Under the pieces are notes generated by a model that did no database searches, was not told where the DNA came from, and saw only the letters and a program-made list of their open reading frames with translations. From Gammaproteobacteria bacterium (lineage in GTDB: Bacteria > Pseudomonadota > Gammaproteobacteria > Comchoanobacterales > Comchoanobacteraceae), in NCBI GenBank assembly GCA_030829925.1, contig JAURNZ010000041.1, forward strand, positions 1 to 12,964: a stretch of DNA of 12,964 bases, given 5' to 3'. A program made the translations under genes and the position numbers. Below, in pieces: positions 1 through 8,392 of the stretch; within the stretch, counting starts at the first letter, position 1; every line of letters begins with the position of its first letter.

Positions 1-3000
1 GGTTAACATTATTGGCTGATGCAATTAATCATAAATCATTCGATTTTGCAAAAAACATACTGTCATTTCTTCATGATAATCTCTGTATTCATTCAAATGA
101 AGATTTATTAAATCATTTGACAGGAGTCAACTTTGAGTCTGTATATTTATTTCTTGAAGAAATTTCATATGAAGATACTAATAAATTAATGTTTGATTTA
201 GCCAAGTATTATCTGGATAACAATCGTGCCATATTTGTTAAAGTTGGTTTAGAGTCGTTGAGTGATGTTTCTAAAGAATTATTAGATAACATATATGTTT
301 ATATCATTGAAAATAATTTAGACCTAAAAGAGATTTTAAATTTAATTAGACCCAAATCCTACAATCCAAGCTTAGACAGTGATTTGAAGTTTATGCTTAG
401 ATTGTTTAAGGTTTCAAATACTTCAGATATTGATAAGATTGAAGAATTATTTTCAAGAATCCTTATGTCTAATCCTGACATTGAACGTTGGTCTGAAGAA
501 AATATTCAGTTTTTAGCCAATATGTTGGTTAAAAATATGAATGCTAAAGCAGTTATGAGAGCCTTTATAATAAGAAACAGAGACAATCAGTCAATGTATC
601 CATTATTTGCACGATGCATTCCAAGCCTGCTATCACCAAATGATGAAAAACTGTTTCTTATGGTTTCTACTGATGTTTTGGATGCGTATCTCGCAAATGG
701 TGATACGATTTCATTAGAGCACTGGTTCAGAGGTATTGCTGATGTGTCGGGCGACGTGTTACAGAACCTATTAGAAGAATTAGATGTCATACGTTCATTG
801 TTAACTGGTTTTGATGTATATGAAATTAAATCATATGATGCACATATAAACAGATTTTTAACCATAGCTTCTGAAAAAAATATTGAACTGGATAAGTTAA
901 CAAGAGACATTGGTCTTAATGATCTCATATTAATTGAGAAGTTAGTACAGTCAAGTTCGGTACTTAAACGCTATTTTAAAGATAATAAGCTATCAATGTA
1001 TAGTCAATTATTGATAAAGTTGGTCAATGAAGCTTTTTTTTATAGCGATGGTTTTGATCAAGCATTAGAGGTAATCAAAAATGACTTAGATAAGCATAGC
1101 ACGCATAGAATCATTGATAGCATCATTCATGCAAAAAGTATGACCAGCGATGTGTTGGATAAAAATAAGCTCATGTTTGTTCTTAATCAGTTACCAGTTC
1201 AGCATGTGTCGACTTATGTTGTCTCAAAAGATAAATTAACTGATTTAAGTGAATTAGGTAGCTTAGATAAGATGATGATTCAAGTAGCGTCATACTCAAA
1301 TGCTTGTCATACGATTACTGCGCAAGGCTTATTAAGTGATCACAATGCTATACAGCTGAATGACCATCAATTGGTTGATGTTTGGTCAAAATTGATAGAA
1401 CAAATGAAATTAAATAAAACAAATTCAGTTGAAAATGTGCTCTGGTTTATGAGTCAATACGGTTTTAAAAATGTTTTAACAACACATTTTACTTCCTTAA
1501 TTGAAGGGTTGCCTCAGTACAAGAAGCCAGTCTTTAATAAATTCATTGACCAGCTAAGTCAGTTGCCAAGTTTTGATAATTTCATGAAAGTTTATTGGAA
1601 AGAAATTAGAAAGTGGGAGATGAATACAAAAAATTCATTGTTAGGCAATAAATATGATGTTTCTCCGTTAATCAGAAGCTTAATAAAAAAAATCGATGAA
1701 GTTTTTAAAAAGGATGTCATTGTTAGAGAAAATTTAGAGATGTTATTTGATTGGATAAATCAATTAAGTATGTTTCCGTTGCACTTAAGAAGAAAACTGG
1801 CGTTGCAGCATAAACTTTTTGATAAAATCATTCAATTAGAAATTCGCTTAAGACCTGAAGCAAGTCGTGGAGCAACACTCCTAGAACAAATGGTTAAGAG
1901 TCATTATGACTTGATAGGGTCAAATTTCAAGGCATTTATAAATATGATGAATTATGAGGTTGAAACAGACTATAGGGCCATGATTGACCAATCTGAGGTT
2001 AGTGTTGATGATTTGCTTGATTTCTTAATGCTTGAACGTAATAAAGAGCTGTTTAGTTATGATTTTGATACTAGCAATATTAAGGGTAAAATGCCAAGTC
2101 ATTTATTTTTAATCGATCATTATAAAAGAGCATTTTTTGCAATCATTAGTCATGTTTTAGATAAGAATGGTGACGCTGATGGTTCGGTTGCTGATGCATT
2201 AGAATGGCTTGAGTATGATCAGCTAATTAGAAACATAGCAAAATATGATGCTAAAAAAATAGATTTCAAAAAACTTGCTTATGTGATGGATTCAGCACCA
2301 GATTTGCTTAAAGATGAAGCCATAAGAATCAAGCAAATTGTTATCGAGCAAGAAATCAGTCAAATAGAAGATATTATGAGTAAGATAAGTGAGGAGCTCA
2401 TGAAAAACTCTCTGACGGATAAGGTTGAGAGCTTAACATCAGATATGCTTGTGCTAGAATCAGCATTGGATCAGCTAAATGTCTTGTTAAAAGAACGGGT
2501 TAATGATGTATTCCCTTCAGAAAGCATGCCAAAAGCATCTGTAATTATTAGTCTGTGCGGCGATTTAGCAAATGCAGCTGATATGATCGATGTCATTGCA
2601 AGTTCACCTGAGGGGAGAAAATTGATCAAAGATGATCGTGAAGCCGCAATGAAGCCTTACTACAGCCATTTCTTCAAAGTTACCTTACAAAAGTATTTAG
2701 CATTGCATCAGCATTGCCAACAAATATTGGATAAAGGTCATAGCATTGATGAAGGTCTAGTATCATCATTAGAAAAGCATCTGCTGAAAATGAATGTGAT
2801 TGAAGGAAGTAATATGCCATCAGTTTGTATAGAGAGCCCAATAAAAGAGCTAGATAATTTGCTTTATACCATGCAATTTATAATGACGTGGTATCATGTC
2901 TCTGCTTATGAAATGACTGCAGCAGAAAAAAATATCTTGTTGCGGGTGCTTGAGACAAATGGTTCTTATGCTTATGAACGTTTATTAGATGAATCAAGAA

Positions 3001-3224
3001 ATATGAACTTAAACTATGCGGATAATTTTTTCCAAGATAACAAGGATGGACTGGAAGCGCTGCCTGTTAAGCGTATTATCTCGTCTGGTAAGCGAAACTC
3101 CTCAGGCATTCAAGGGATGTTCAGTGCCCCAGAACAGAAGAGGGACGAGGCCACACTTCAGAACAATTTAAATACTAGCTTCAGACGCTTGAGTGCATAT
3201 GTCACAAATGGTTTAAAACGTTAG
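1..3224 (+). CDS. Large helix-rich protein of unknown function, 5' end outside window
   Basis: I do not recognise this protein. A TTG at 12 could serve as start, but the same frame stays open to the left edge (codons for L, T, L precede it) and no ribosome binding site is visible, so the gene very probably begins upstream and at least 1070 residues of its C-terminal part are seen here. It has no hydrophobic stretch long enough for a membrane segment and no signal peptide. It is rich in Leu, Asp, Asn, Lys and Ile, with amphipathic helix patterns throughout, as in helical-repeat or scaffold proteins. Residues about 770-835 (counted from the TTG) look like a coiled coil. The last 50 residues are polar, with basic patches and an ...NGLKR end. 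No catalytic motif was recognised. Very large helical proteins without enzymatic motifs are common among secreted effectors of intracellular Gammaproteobacteria; that role is only a guess here. The stop overlaps the stop of the convergent membrane-protein gene. Confidence 0.8.
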   Translation, partial: LTLLADAINHKSFDFAKNILSFLHDNLCIHSNEDLLNHLTGVNFESVYLFLEEISYEDTNKLMFDLAKYYLDNNRAIFVKVGLESLSDVSKELLDNIYVYIIENNLDLKEILNLIRPKSYNPSLDSDLKFMLRLFKVSNTSDIDKIEELFSRILMSNPDIERWSEENIQFLANMLVKNMNAKAVMRAFIIRNRDNQSMYPLFARCIPSLLSPNDEKLFLMVSTDVLDAYLANGDTISLEHWFRGIADVSGDVLQNLLEELDVIRSLLTGFDVYEIKSYDAHINRFLTIASEKNIELDKLTRDIGLNDLILIEKLVQSSSVLKRYFKDNKLSMYSQLLIKLVNEAFFYSDGFDQALEVIKNDLDKHSTHRIIDSIIHAKSMTSDVLDKNKLMFVLNQLPVQHVSTYVVSKDKLTDLSELGSLDKMMIQVASYSNACHTITAQGLLSDHNAIQLNDHQLVDVWSKLIEQMKLNKTNSVENVLWFMSQYGFKNVLTTHFTSLIEGLPQYKKPVFNKFIDQLSQLPSFDNFMKVYWKEIRKWEMNTKNSLLGNKYDVSPLIRSLIKKIDEVFKKDVIVRENLEMLFDWINQLSMFPLHLRRKLALQHKLFDKIIQLEIRLRPEASRGATLLEQMVKSHYDLIGSNFKAFINMMNYEVETDYRAMIDQSEVSVDDLLDFLMLERNKELFSYDFDTSNIKGKMPSHLFLIDHYKRAFFAIISHVLDKNGDADGSVADALEWLEYDQLIRNIAKYDAKKIDFKKLAYVMDSAPDLLKDEAIRIKQIVIEQEISQIEDIMSKISEELMKNSLTDKVESLTSDMLVLESALDQLNVLLKERVNDVFPSESMPKASVIISLCGDLANAADMIDVIASSPEGRKLIKDDREAAMKPYYSHFFKVTLQKYLALHQHCQQILDKGHSIDEGLVSSLEKHLLKMNVIEGSNMPSVCIESPIKELDNLLYTMQFIMTWYHVSAYEMTAAEKNILLRVLETNGSYAYERLLDESRNMNLNYADNFFQDNKDGLEALPVKRIISSGKRNSSGIQGMFSAPEQKRDEATLQNNLNTSFRRLSAYVTNGLKR

Positions 3225-3931
3225 TTTGTTTGCCAAAGTATAAAGCTTCTAGAATAACATCCTAAGAGGATAAATATATAGACATATACAATGAAAGGTA
3301 GCGCAACACCAGTGAAGCTTAGCTTGTAACCAAGGGTAATACTAACTAGTGTGATGAGGGCAGTGATTAGCAATACTAATAAGGTAACGTATATGTTAAT
3401 CAGTAAATTCATGAATGCAGTTTTACCAATTTGACAGGACACTTTGAAAAAATCTACGTGTTTGTCTGTTGCAACTGAGATAATGTTAAAGGGGTACCAT
3501 GTACTGACATAAAGGTTAATCAAAAAGGAAAGAATAAGTCCGAATAAACCTGAAACCATCGAGCAAAATATTATAAATAAAATTTTATATGCAGCAACCA
3601 AATAGCTTTGTTTGAATAAATGGAGACTAAAAACTGACGTTGGTTGCTCTTTGTTGACCAAAAATCTCGATAATAAAACACAACTTTTAACTGTGTAGAA
3701 ACATAATAGGCAGGCGAGTATCATTTTTACCGCTATCACATTTGAGGCAGTTGCATTCATAACTGAATAATTATAAGTAATGTCTTTAATGTATGGTGTT
3801 ATAAATAAGTTGATTAACTCTAAGACAATTAAAGTACAAAGTGGTGCTAGTATGATTTTTGCATAAGTTTGTCTTTCTGTAATAAATGAAGCTAATTGTG
3901 CTTTAACTATATGATAAGTTGCTTTGAACAT
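3221..3931 (-). CDS. Polytopic inner-membrane protein, paralogue of its upstream neighbour
   Basis: A 236-residue protein of unknown function with about five predicted membrane helices (roughly residues 24-46, 64-90, 112-144, 170-200 and 205-227). There is no cleavable signal peptide and no recognised transporter or enzyme motif. Its architecture follows that of the protein encoded just upstream: both begin MFK, both have a short polar N-terminal helix before the first membrane segment, both share a P...SL...KQ..L segment (residues 97-111 here) before the third segment, and both end in SF.LWQ.N. They look like products of a tandem duplication. The ATG lies 3 bases after the stop of the upstream gene. 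Its ribosome binding site, GGAG, sits inside the last codons of that gene, so the two are almost certainly cotranscribed and perhaps translationally coupled. The pair may form a heteromeric membrane complex, but nothing in the sequence says what it does. Confidence 0.85.
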   Translation of the reverse strand: MFKATYHIVKAQLASFITERQTYAKIILAPLCTLIVLELINLFITPYIKDITYNYSVMNATASNVIAVKMILACLLCFYTVKSCVLLSRFLVNKEQPTSVFSLHLFKQSYLVAAYKILFIIFCSMVSGLFGLILSFLINLYVSTWYPFNIISVATDKHVDFFKVSCQIGKTAFMNLLINIYVTLLVLLITALITLVSITLGYKLSFTGVALPFIVYVYIFILLGCYSRSFILWQTN

Positions 3932-3934
3932 CTT

Positions 3935-4783
3935 TTATTTCTCCAGGCGAAGGTTTTTTTGCCATAAATTAAAACTTTGTACTAAACATAACATAATAAA
4001 TATTTCTGAATAAATTTGAATAAAAAAGATCGCTACATGCCAAATTAAATTTGGGGTAAAATATAGGGTAATTTTATAATAAACCATACTTAAAATTAAA
4101 GATAATACTACTAGTAAATAATTTACGAAAAAGAATTTCTTAAGATGCAGTATGTGACGATAAAATGGAATGTTAATGTCAGATGCAACTGCAAAAGTAT
4201 TAAAAACAAACAATGAAAAAATTACTGAGGTAGAGATGAGGTATGATATCGAAGCAATAGAATACGCAGATAGGTGCGAAACATCTGTATTAACCGGCAT
4301 GCCACTTTGGTTGAACGTATTTACCAATGAGTTTGTGATTGCATTTGACTGTGCTGCAAGTGGATTTAAGGTTGAATAATCAAATGGTGTAAACCAATAT
4401 ATTAAATAAAGCAAGAATGCTTGAAAAAGCAAAACTATTAATGATATCAAAAAAGTATAGGAAATATAAAGAAACGCTTGTTTGGAGTATTTTAGACTGA
4501 TGATGTGTTTTGGTTTTTCATCTAAGGTAATAAGTCTAATAACATTAATTGTTAATTTGGATAATAGAAAGAGTAGCGGTATAGCTGAAAAAAATATAAG
4601 TATGTCACCATTTCCTGCACTTGCAAATCTTTGATCTACGAATTTAACATAGAAAAAAATAAAACCACAAAAGATGATTATATAGAAAACAGGTACGAAT
4701 AAAAGAATCTTAAGGTATGACCGCCAATTAGTTTTACAATGACATGCCTGCAATTGAATTGTTTGTAAGAGCGTTTTAAACAT
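3935..4783 (-). CDS. Polytopic inner-membrane protein, first gene of a paralogous pair
   Basis: A 282-residue integral membrane protein of unknown function. About six hydrophobic segments are visible (roughly residues 24-47, 61-85, 105-132, 173-200, 216-238 and 245-270). It is the longer member of a tandem paralogous pair: residues 87-108 (DEKP...SLKYSKQ) and the SFNLWQKN motif at 270-277 match equivalent positions in the downstream protein. It carries an extra polar loop of about 40 residues (roughly 133-172, Asn/Ser/Thr-rich) between the third and fourth helices that the shorter copy largely lacks. The ATG is preceded at 5 bases by a GGGGA ribosome binding site. A plausible sigma-70-type promoter lies 30-57 bases upstream. 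No ATPase, peptidase or transporter signature was seen, so the function is left open; a permease-like part of an export or stress system is possible but unsupported. Confidence 0.85.
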   Translation of the reverse strand: MFKTLLQTIQLQACHCKTNWRSYLKILLFVPVFYIIIFCGFIFFYVKFVDQRFASAGNGDILIFFSAIPLLFLLSKLTINVIRLITLDEKPKHIISLKYSKQAFLYISYTFLISLIVLLFQAFLLYLIYWFTPFDYSTLNPLAAQSNAITNSLVNTFNQSGMPVNTDVSHLSAYSIASISYLISTSVIFSLFVFNTFAVASDINIPFYRHILHLKKFFFVNYLLVVLSLILSMVYYKITLYFTPNLIWHVAIFFIQIYSEIFIMLCLVQSFNLWQKNLRLEK

Positions 4784-4811
4784 GTGATCCCCAGTTTGTT
4801 ATATCAGTTAA

Positions 4812-4840
4812 TTTATATCAAATTAGGGTTACTAATACAA
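4812..4840 (-). promoter_or_regulatory. Putative sigma-70 promoter for the membrane-protein pair
   Basis: Read on the minus strand, TTGTAT (4835-4840) is followed after 17 bases by TATAAA (4812-4817). The -10 box matches consensus at five of six positions, but the -35 box at only three. It lies in the 68-base gap between the peptidase-like gene and the first membrane-protein gene, at a suitable distance from the ATG. In DNA this AT-rich such matches arise by chance, so this is a suggestion only. Confidence 0.3.
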
Positions 4841-4851
4841 ATTTTTTATCG

Positions 4852-6429
4852 TTAAAGCCCTAATCGCCTGATTTGCTGATGCTTCCTCTCATCTGATCCA
4901 GGACTTTGTTTTCTTTTTTTCGTTGATACTGAGCGTGAAATACTACGAGAACTTTTTAAGAAAATTGAAGCCATTATCTTAATGAAGATGCCTAAGTATT
5001 GTTGTTCTGTAAACCGATTGTGGGTTTGTGTTTCTGGTGTGCCAAAAAAACTAATGGCACGCACTTGATTCCTTGAGTAGGTCATGCTTTCTAGTCTGAG
5101 TGTTGCTTCAAGACTAACCATTTCAGCCAAAGATGCCTGAGTATTTGCCATGATGCTACCAGACACAACAGACCTAAAACAGTTTAATAAAAATCTTTTT
5201 GTATCTAGAATTGTGTTATCGTGTTTTAAGTTAATGATTTCGAGTATAGTGATCAATTCACCAATATCTTTTATAATACTTTTATCACGGGTACTGTTCT
5301 CATTACTGGCACGATAATAATCAACCATATATGGTTTTTCGCCACTGCCACCACCACCGTCAGATTGATCTAATAAAATTTGCATTAATGTCCCAGGGGC
5401 CATCACCTTGCCGTCATAATCAAGCCAGGTAAATAAATCTTTATAATCTTGTTCACTGTAAAGTTTTTTCGCACCTGTTCCTTCTAATAAAAAACGTTTA
5501 ACATGAATTTTTTCGGGATCTTCTTTTTTGGTATATTTTCTAGAAAGATGTGCAATATCAGCAACATCATGTGTTGAATCTTTAATATTCTCTGTTAATT
5601 TGTCTCCTTCATAGCTTGTTTGAATCATGGCACATTGTCCAAGCCAAACAATGAATTGAACACACATAAAGCCTTTTTTAGTGAATGCAGGTCGATTATT
5701 TTCTTGTTGGTATTTTTGATAATCTTTATTATTATACTGGATCATGTTTTTAAAGGGTACTAGGGCTGCTGCTCGCATATTTAAGGGAGCTTCAGTAATG
5801 ATCTTTTTAGGTGCAACTGATTTATAATCCCAAGGATTGTAGAATGCATATTGTGTTTCTTGTAGTTGCTGTTGAGTAACGTCTTTGAGATATTTTTCAA
5901 ATTTAACTTTTTTTGGTTTTTGGCCAAACATTTTATCCATGCGTTCTGACATGGTTTCAGATCGAGATCGCCCATAAGGGATATGATAATCATTTTTTTT
6001 GGTTTCAGGATCTCTAAAAGTTATTTTTTTGGCAATATTAACCATTTCTTCATTGACTTTTCTATGTTCATAGTTATTATTGTTTGGTTTAAACACAATG
6101 AATGAATTCCCATCATTGTTAAATTTTTCGTCTACGGCCCTTAAACGACAAGCAATGACTGATTTAATCGTATTGCTTTTTGAACTAGCTGTTGCTTTTT
6201 CATAAGCAGCATGGGCAATGCGTGGGTATTGACCTTCATAATCAATAACAATCCCAACATGTGTAATTAATTCAGGGCTAATTAAGTGTTTTCCAGGTTG
6301 TTTAGCATTTGCTTTTTCAACAACGTGATGGTCATGCCAAAAGATGATAGAGCCAACTGGGATTTCAGTAGGGTTTGTAGTGATTAAATACTTTTGATCA
6401 ACGCGTTTGTAGTTAAGTGTTTTTGGCAT
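4852..6429 (-). CDS. Permuted NlpC/P60 (YiiX-like) papain-fold cysteine hydrolase-like protein
   Basis: A 525-residue soluble protein. The N-terminal part has the layout of circularly permuted papain-like folds (YiiX/LRAT type): a GSIIFW strand at residues 26-31 (the usual position of GDIV), then THVGIV at 56-61 holding the candidate catalytic His57, then AH at 72-73, and much later KGFMCVQFIVW, with Cys256 as candidate nucleophile at the head of a helix. His before Cys is the reverse of ordinary NlpC/P60 enzymes. About 200 residues separate the two, more than usual, so an insertion is likely (roughly 100-240, basic and Asn-rich). Family members cleave amide or ester bonds in peptidoglycan, lipids or proteins; the substrate here is unknown. 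Residues 280-525 match nothing I know. They contain a GGGGSG linker (358-363) and a basic Ser/Lys/Arg tail with KKRK (504-507). No signal peptide was seen. There is no clear ribosome binding site before the ATG. The rhomboid gene lies 34 bases upstream on the same strand. Confidence 0.7.
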   Translation of the reverse strand: MPKTLNYKRVDQKYLITTNPTEIPVGSIIFWHDHHVVEKANAKQPGKHLISPELITHVGIVIDYEGQYPRIAHAAYEKATASSKSNTIKSVIACRLRAVDEKFNNDGNSFIVFKPNNNNYEHRKVNEEMVNIAKKITFRDPETKKNDYHIPYGRSRSETMSERMDKMFGQKPKKVKFEKYLKDVTQQQLQETQYAFYNPWDYKSVAPKKIITEAPLNMRAAALVPFKNMIQYNNKDYQKYQQENNRPAFTKKGFMCVQFIVWLGQCAMIQTSYEGDKLTENIKDSTHDVADIAHLSRKYTKKEDPEKIHVKRFLLEGTGAKKLYSEQDYKDLFTWLDYDGKVMAPGTLMQILLDQSDGGGGSGEKPYMVDYYRASNENSTRDKSIIKDIGELITILEIINLKHDNTILDTKRFLLNCFRSVVSGSIMANTQASLAEMVSLEATLRLESMTYSRNQVRAISFFGTPETQTHNRFTEQQYLGIFIKIMASIFLKSSRSISRSVSTKKRKQSPGSDERKHQQIRRLGL

Positions 6430-6463
6430 TTTTATAATTTAGCATAAAAAAATTAAAAAACAA

Positions 6464-7141
6464 TTAAATACCAAGATCTTTAACTAATAAATTAAGATCA
6501 TTACTGAGATTGTAACCAGCATCGAGAATATCTACACCATAGAGTGTGAACCAATCAAATAAATCAGTGAAAAAGTACCCAGTGATCAATCCAGCAATAA
6601 AGCCTGCCAAATGACCTTCGATTGAAACATTGTCTTCAGTGCTTAACAAACTAGCAGCGATGTGTGTCCCAAAATAATACATCCCAATGATTGCACCTAG
6701 GATTTGTGTGGGGTTAGGGTCGACGATTGCTCTAACGGTCAAAAATGACCAATAGCCTATGATTAAACTGCTGGCGCCCACATGAAGTGCTTTTCTCCCA
6801 AAAACCCAGACTAAGCTGCCGGAGATAACAATGATTAATAGACTGACTGAAATAAATGTATCTAGCCCTTGACTAAGTACTAGTCCGCCAAGCCCTAGGT
6901 AAAAAATGGCATTCATAAAAAGGTGTTGAAAGTTTCCATGGATCAATGGACTCGTAAAAATACCAATCAAGCCTAGCGCGTGTCTAGGTAGCAAACCAAA
7001 CACAAATAAAACATTTGCAAGAAAAAAATTAGCAACTAAAATAATGCATGCTAAACCAAGCCAAAAAAATAAAAAGGGTAGGTTGGTATTAATTTCATTT
7101 AGTGCCAGGGTCAGTGCGTTTAGAATATCAGAGAATGCCAT
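6464..7141 (-). CDS. Rhomboid family intramembrane serine protease
   Basis: A 225-residue membrane protein with six to seven hydrophobic segments. It has the rhomboid signatures in order: HGNFQHLFMN (His68, His73, Asn77; the H-x4-H-x3-N motif of helix 2), GAS at 122-124 with Ser124 as the expected nucleophile of helix 4, and GHLAGFIAG with His177 as the second half of the Ser-His dyad (HxxGxxxG) in helix 6. The family cuts transmembrane segments of other membrane proteins inside the inner membrane. The residue after the catalytic serine is Ser125 rather than the usual Gly, giving GASS instead of GASG. The catalytic pair is intact, so it is probably active. The ATG has a good ribosome binding site (AGGAAAGGA about 8 bases upstream). 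The peptidase-like gene follows on the same strand after 34 bases without a visible terminator, so the two probably share a transcript; no substrate is evident. Confidence 0.9.
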   Translation of the reverse strand: MAFSDILNALTLALNEINTNLPFLFFWLGLACIILVANFFLANVLFVFGLLPRHALGLIGIFTSPLIHGNFQHLFMNAIFYLGLGGLVLSQGLDTFISVSLLIIVISGSLVWVFGRKALHVGASSLIIGYWSFLTVRAIVDPNPTQILGAIIGMYYFGTHIAASLLSTEDNVSIEGHLAGFIAGLITGYFFTDLFDWFTLYGVDILDAGYNLSNDLNLLVKDLGI

Positions 7142-7213
7142 GTGAAAATCCTTTCCTTGTCTATGGATTGTAACTGATTTAAAATTGAATTCATAATTTG
7201 AGAAAAAACATTT
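7142..7213. promoter_or_regulatory. Divergent intergenic region with probable promoters for rhomboid and MFS genes
   Basis: These 72 bases separate two divergently transcribed genes and must hold their 5' signals if each is transcribed from here. On the minus strand TACAAT (7167-7172) is a reasonable -10 box for the rhomboid gene, without a good -35, and a strong ribosome binding site follows it. On the + strand TTGTAA (7168-7173) and CATAAT (7192-7197), 18 bases apart, could serve the transporter, though the leader would be very short. These boxes are weak matches in AT-rich DNA. No operator-like palindrome was seen. Confidence 0.3.
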
Positions 7214-8392
7214 ATGGTCTTAAAAAATCCCTATAGAAATTATGGTATTATTTACGCTTTATCGTTATTTATGTTTGAGGTTTTCAACCCTGTATTATCT
7301 CAAATAATTTTAAATTTTGATGTGCCTGTTAGTCAAGTACGTTTATTAGTAACGATATTCTTGGGTGCTGCAATGATAGCAGAGTTTTGCATGCCCATCA
7401 TATTAATTTATTTAAACATCCAGACTGTCATGCGATTCATGTGGTGGCTAGGTTTTTTTTCTAGCGTAGTTTGTTTTTTTGCAAAAACTTATGAGCAAAT
7501 ATTTATGTGCCGTTTATTGATGGGGTTGAGTGCAGGTGGCTTAATTATTTTAACACGCATCGCCATTGAACAGTCTGAAAAAAACATTGTCAAAGGTTAC
7601 CATTTTGCTGTTGGTTCAATGCTTGGGTTTCATGCCATGATGGCCATCGTTGCACCAATCATGGCCAGTTATGTGATTTTTTATTTTGGCTGGCAGTCAG
7701 TGCAATGGTTATGTGTGTTAGGTTTGCTAGTTATGTATCCAACCTTGTCTCAATGGTCACAACAATTGAAATGTGTTCAATGGCAATGGAAAGATTATAA
7801 GCAAGGGCTATCTTTTTTATATCAACAGCCAAAGAAAATTAATGCCATCATATTGGCTGGTTTTATCGGTTCATTGCCGATGTGTGAAGTGATGTTTAGT
7901 TCCATTTATTTAACCATGCACCATCATATACCCGTTTGGTTATTGGGCTTGTATTTGAGTGGTATGAAAGGGGTGGATGCATGTGTGCGATTTAAAATGC
8001 CTTATGTTCTTAATGATTACAATGCACCACGATTGATTAAGCTTGGAATTGTGTGTTTGATTTTAAGTGTAGGTGTTTTAATGGTTGCATCAAGTTCCAA
8101 TGGCTTGTTTGCATATTTAATGGGTTGCATGATTTTAAACATCACAGCCAATGCATTATTAATTATTTTTTCAGTCGATGTATTTGTTGAAGTTGCTAAA
8201 TTTGCACCAATCACTGGGAATGCAGTGTTCGGTTCATTACAATTTGGCTGCTCATTTTTAGCAGCTGCAATTTTAACTTTATTCTTAAAGATGGATTTAC
8301 TAGGTTTTGTCATATACCTTTGTCTATTTATAAGTTGTCTAATAGTGCTTTTGTTGCCAAGATATCGTGCGCATACCTTAGTGATTCTGTGA
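7214..8392 (+). CDS. Major facilitator superfamily transporter
   Basis: A 392-residue protein made almost entirely of hydrophobic segments, about 12 in two halves around a polar central loop (roughly residues 175-205, QWSQQLK...QWKDYKQG). This is the length and layout of a drug:H+ antiporter-like MFS carrier. CRLLMGLSAGG (99-109) corresponds to the helix-4 motif with its conserved Arg100. The loop between helices 2 and 3 (about 62-74) lacks the usual GxxxDRxGRR motif A, so this is a divergent member and its substrate cannot be named. The ATG is preceded by only a weak purine stretch (GAGAAA). The gene runs divergently from the rhomboid gene, and its last 15 bases overlap the end of the convergent blh gene. 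That arrangement gives no reason to link it to retinal metabolism. Confidence 0.85.
   Translation: MVLKNPYRNYGIIYALSLFMFEVFNPVLSQIILNFDVPVSQVRLLVTIFLGAAMIAEFCMPIILIYLNIQTVMRFMWWLGFFSSVVCFFAKTYEQIFMCRLLMGLSAGGLIILTRIAIEQSEKNIVKGYHFAVGSMLGFHAMMAIVAPIMASYVIFYFGWQSVQWLCVLGLLVMYPTLSQWSQQLKCVQWQWKDYKQGLSFLYQQPKKINAIILAGFIGSLPMCEVMFSSIYLTMHHHIPVWLLGLYLSGMKGVDACVRFKMPYVLNDYNAPRLIKLGIVCLILSVGVLMVASSSNGLFAYLMGCMILNITANALLIIFSVDVFVEVAKFAPITGNAVFGSLQFGCSFLAAAILTLFLKMDLLGFVIYLCLFISCLIVLLLPRYRAHTLVIL

Noticed and set aside
12..14. TTG as the true start of the large left-hand gene
   Set aside because: The frame is open to the window edge and no ribosome binding site precedes the TTG; the gene more likely starts upstream.
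587..928. 113-codon minus-strand open frame
   Set aside because: It is antisense to the large + strand gene and its Ser/Asn-rich composition is typical of a shadow frame.
4170..4379. Small + strand open frame of 69 codons
   Set aside because: It lies wholly inside the longer minus-strand membrane-protein gene, has no ribosome binding site and shows no recognisable motif.
5341..5359. Short Gly-codon repeat (GGGGSG) resembling a synthetic linker or tandem repeat
   Set aside because: It is a single in-frame Gly-rich stretch, a normal flexible linker between natural domains; nothing else suggests engineered DNA.
5781..5993. 70-codon minus-strand open frame within the peptidase-like gene
   Set aside because: It is a shifted frame of the same strand with no start signal and could only matter if the main gene were frameshifted, for which there is no sign.
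8017..8313. 98-codon minus-strand open frame
   Set aside because: It is antisense to the MFS gene, whose hydrophobic codons read as Lys/Asn-rich protein on the other strand.
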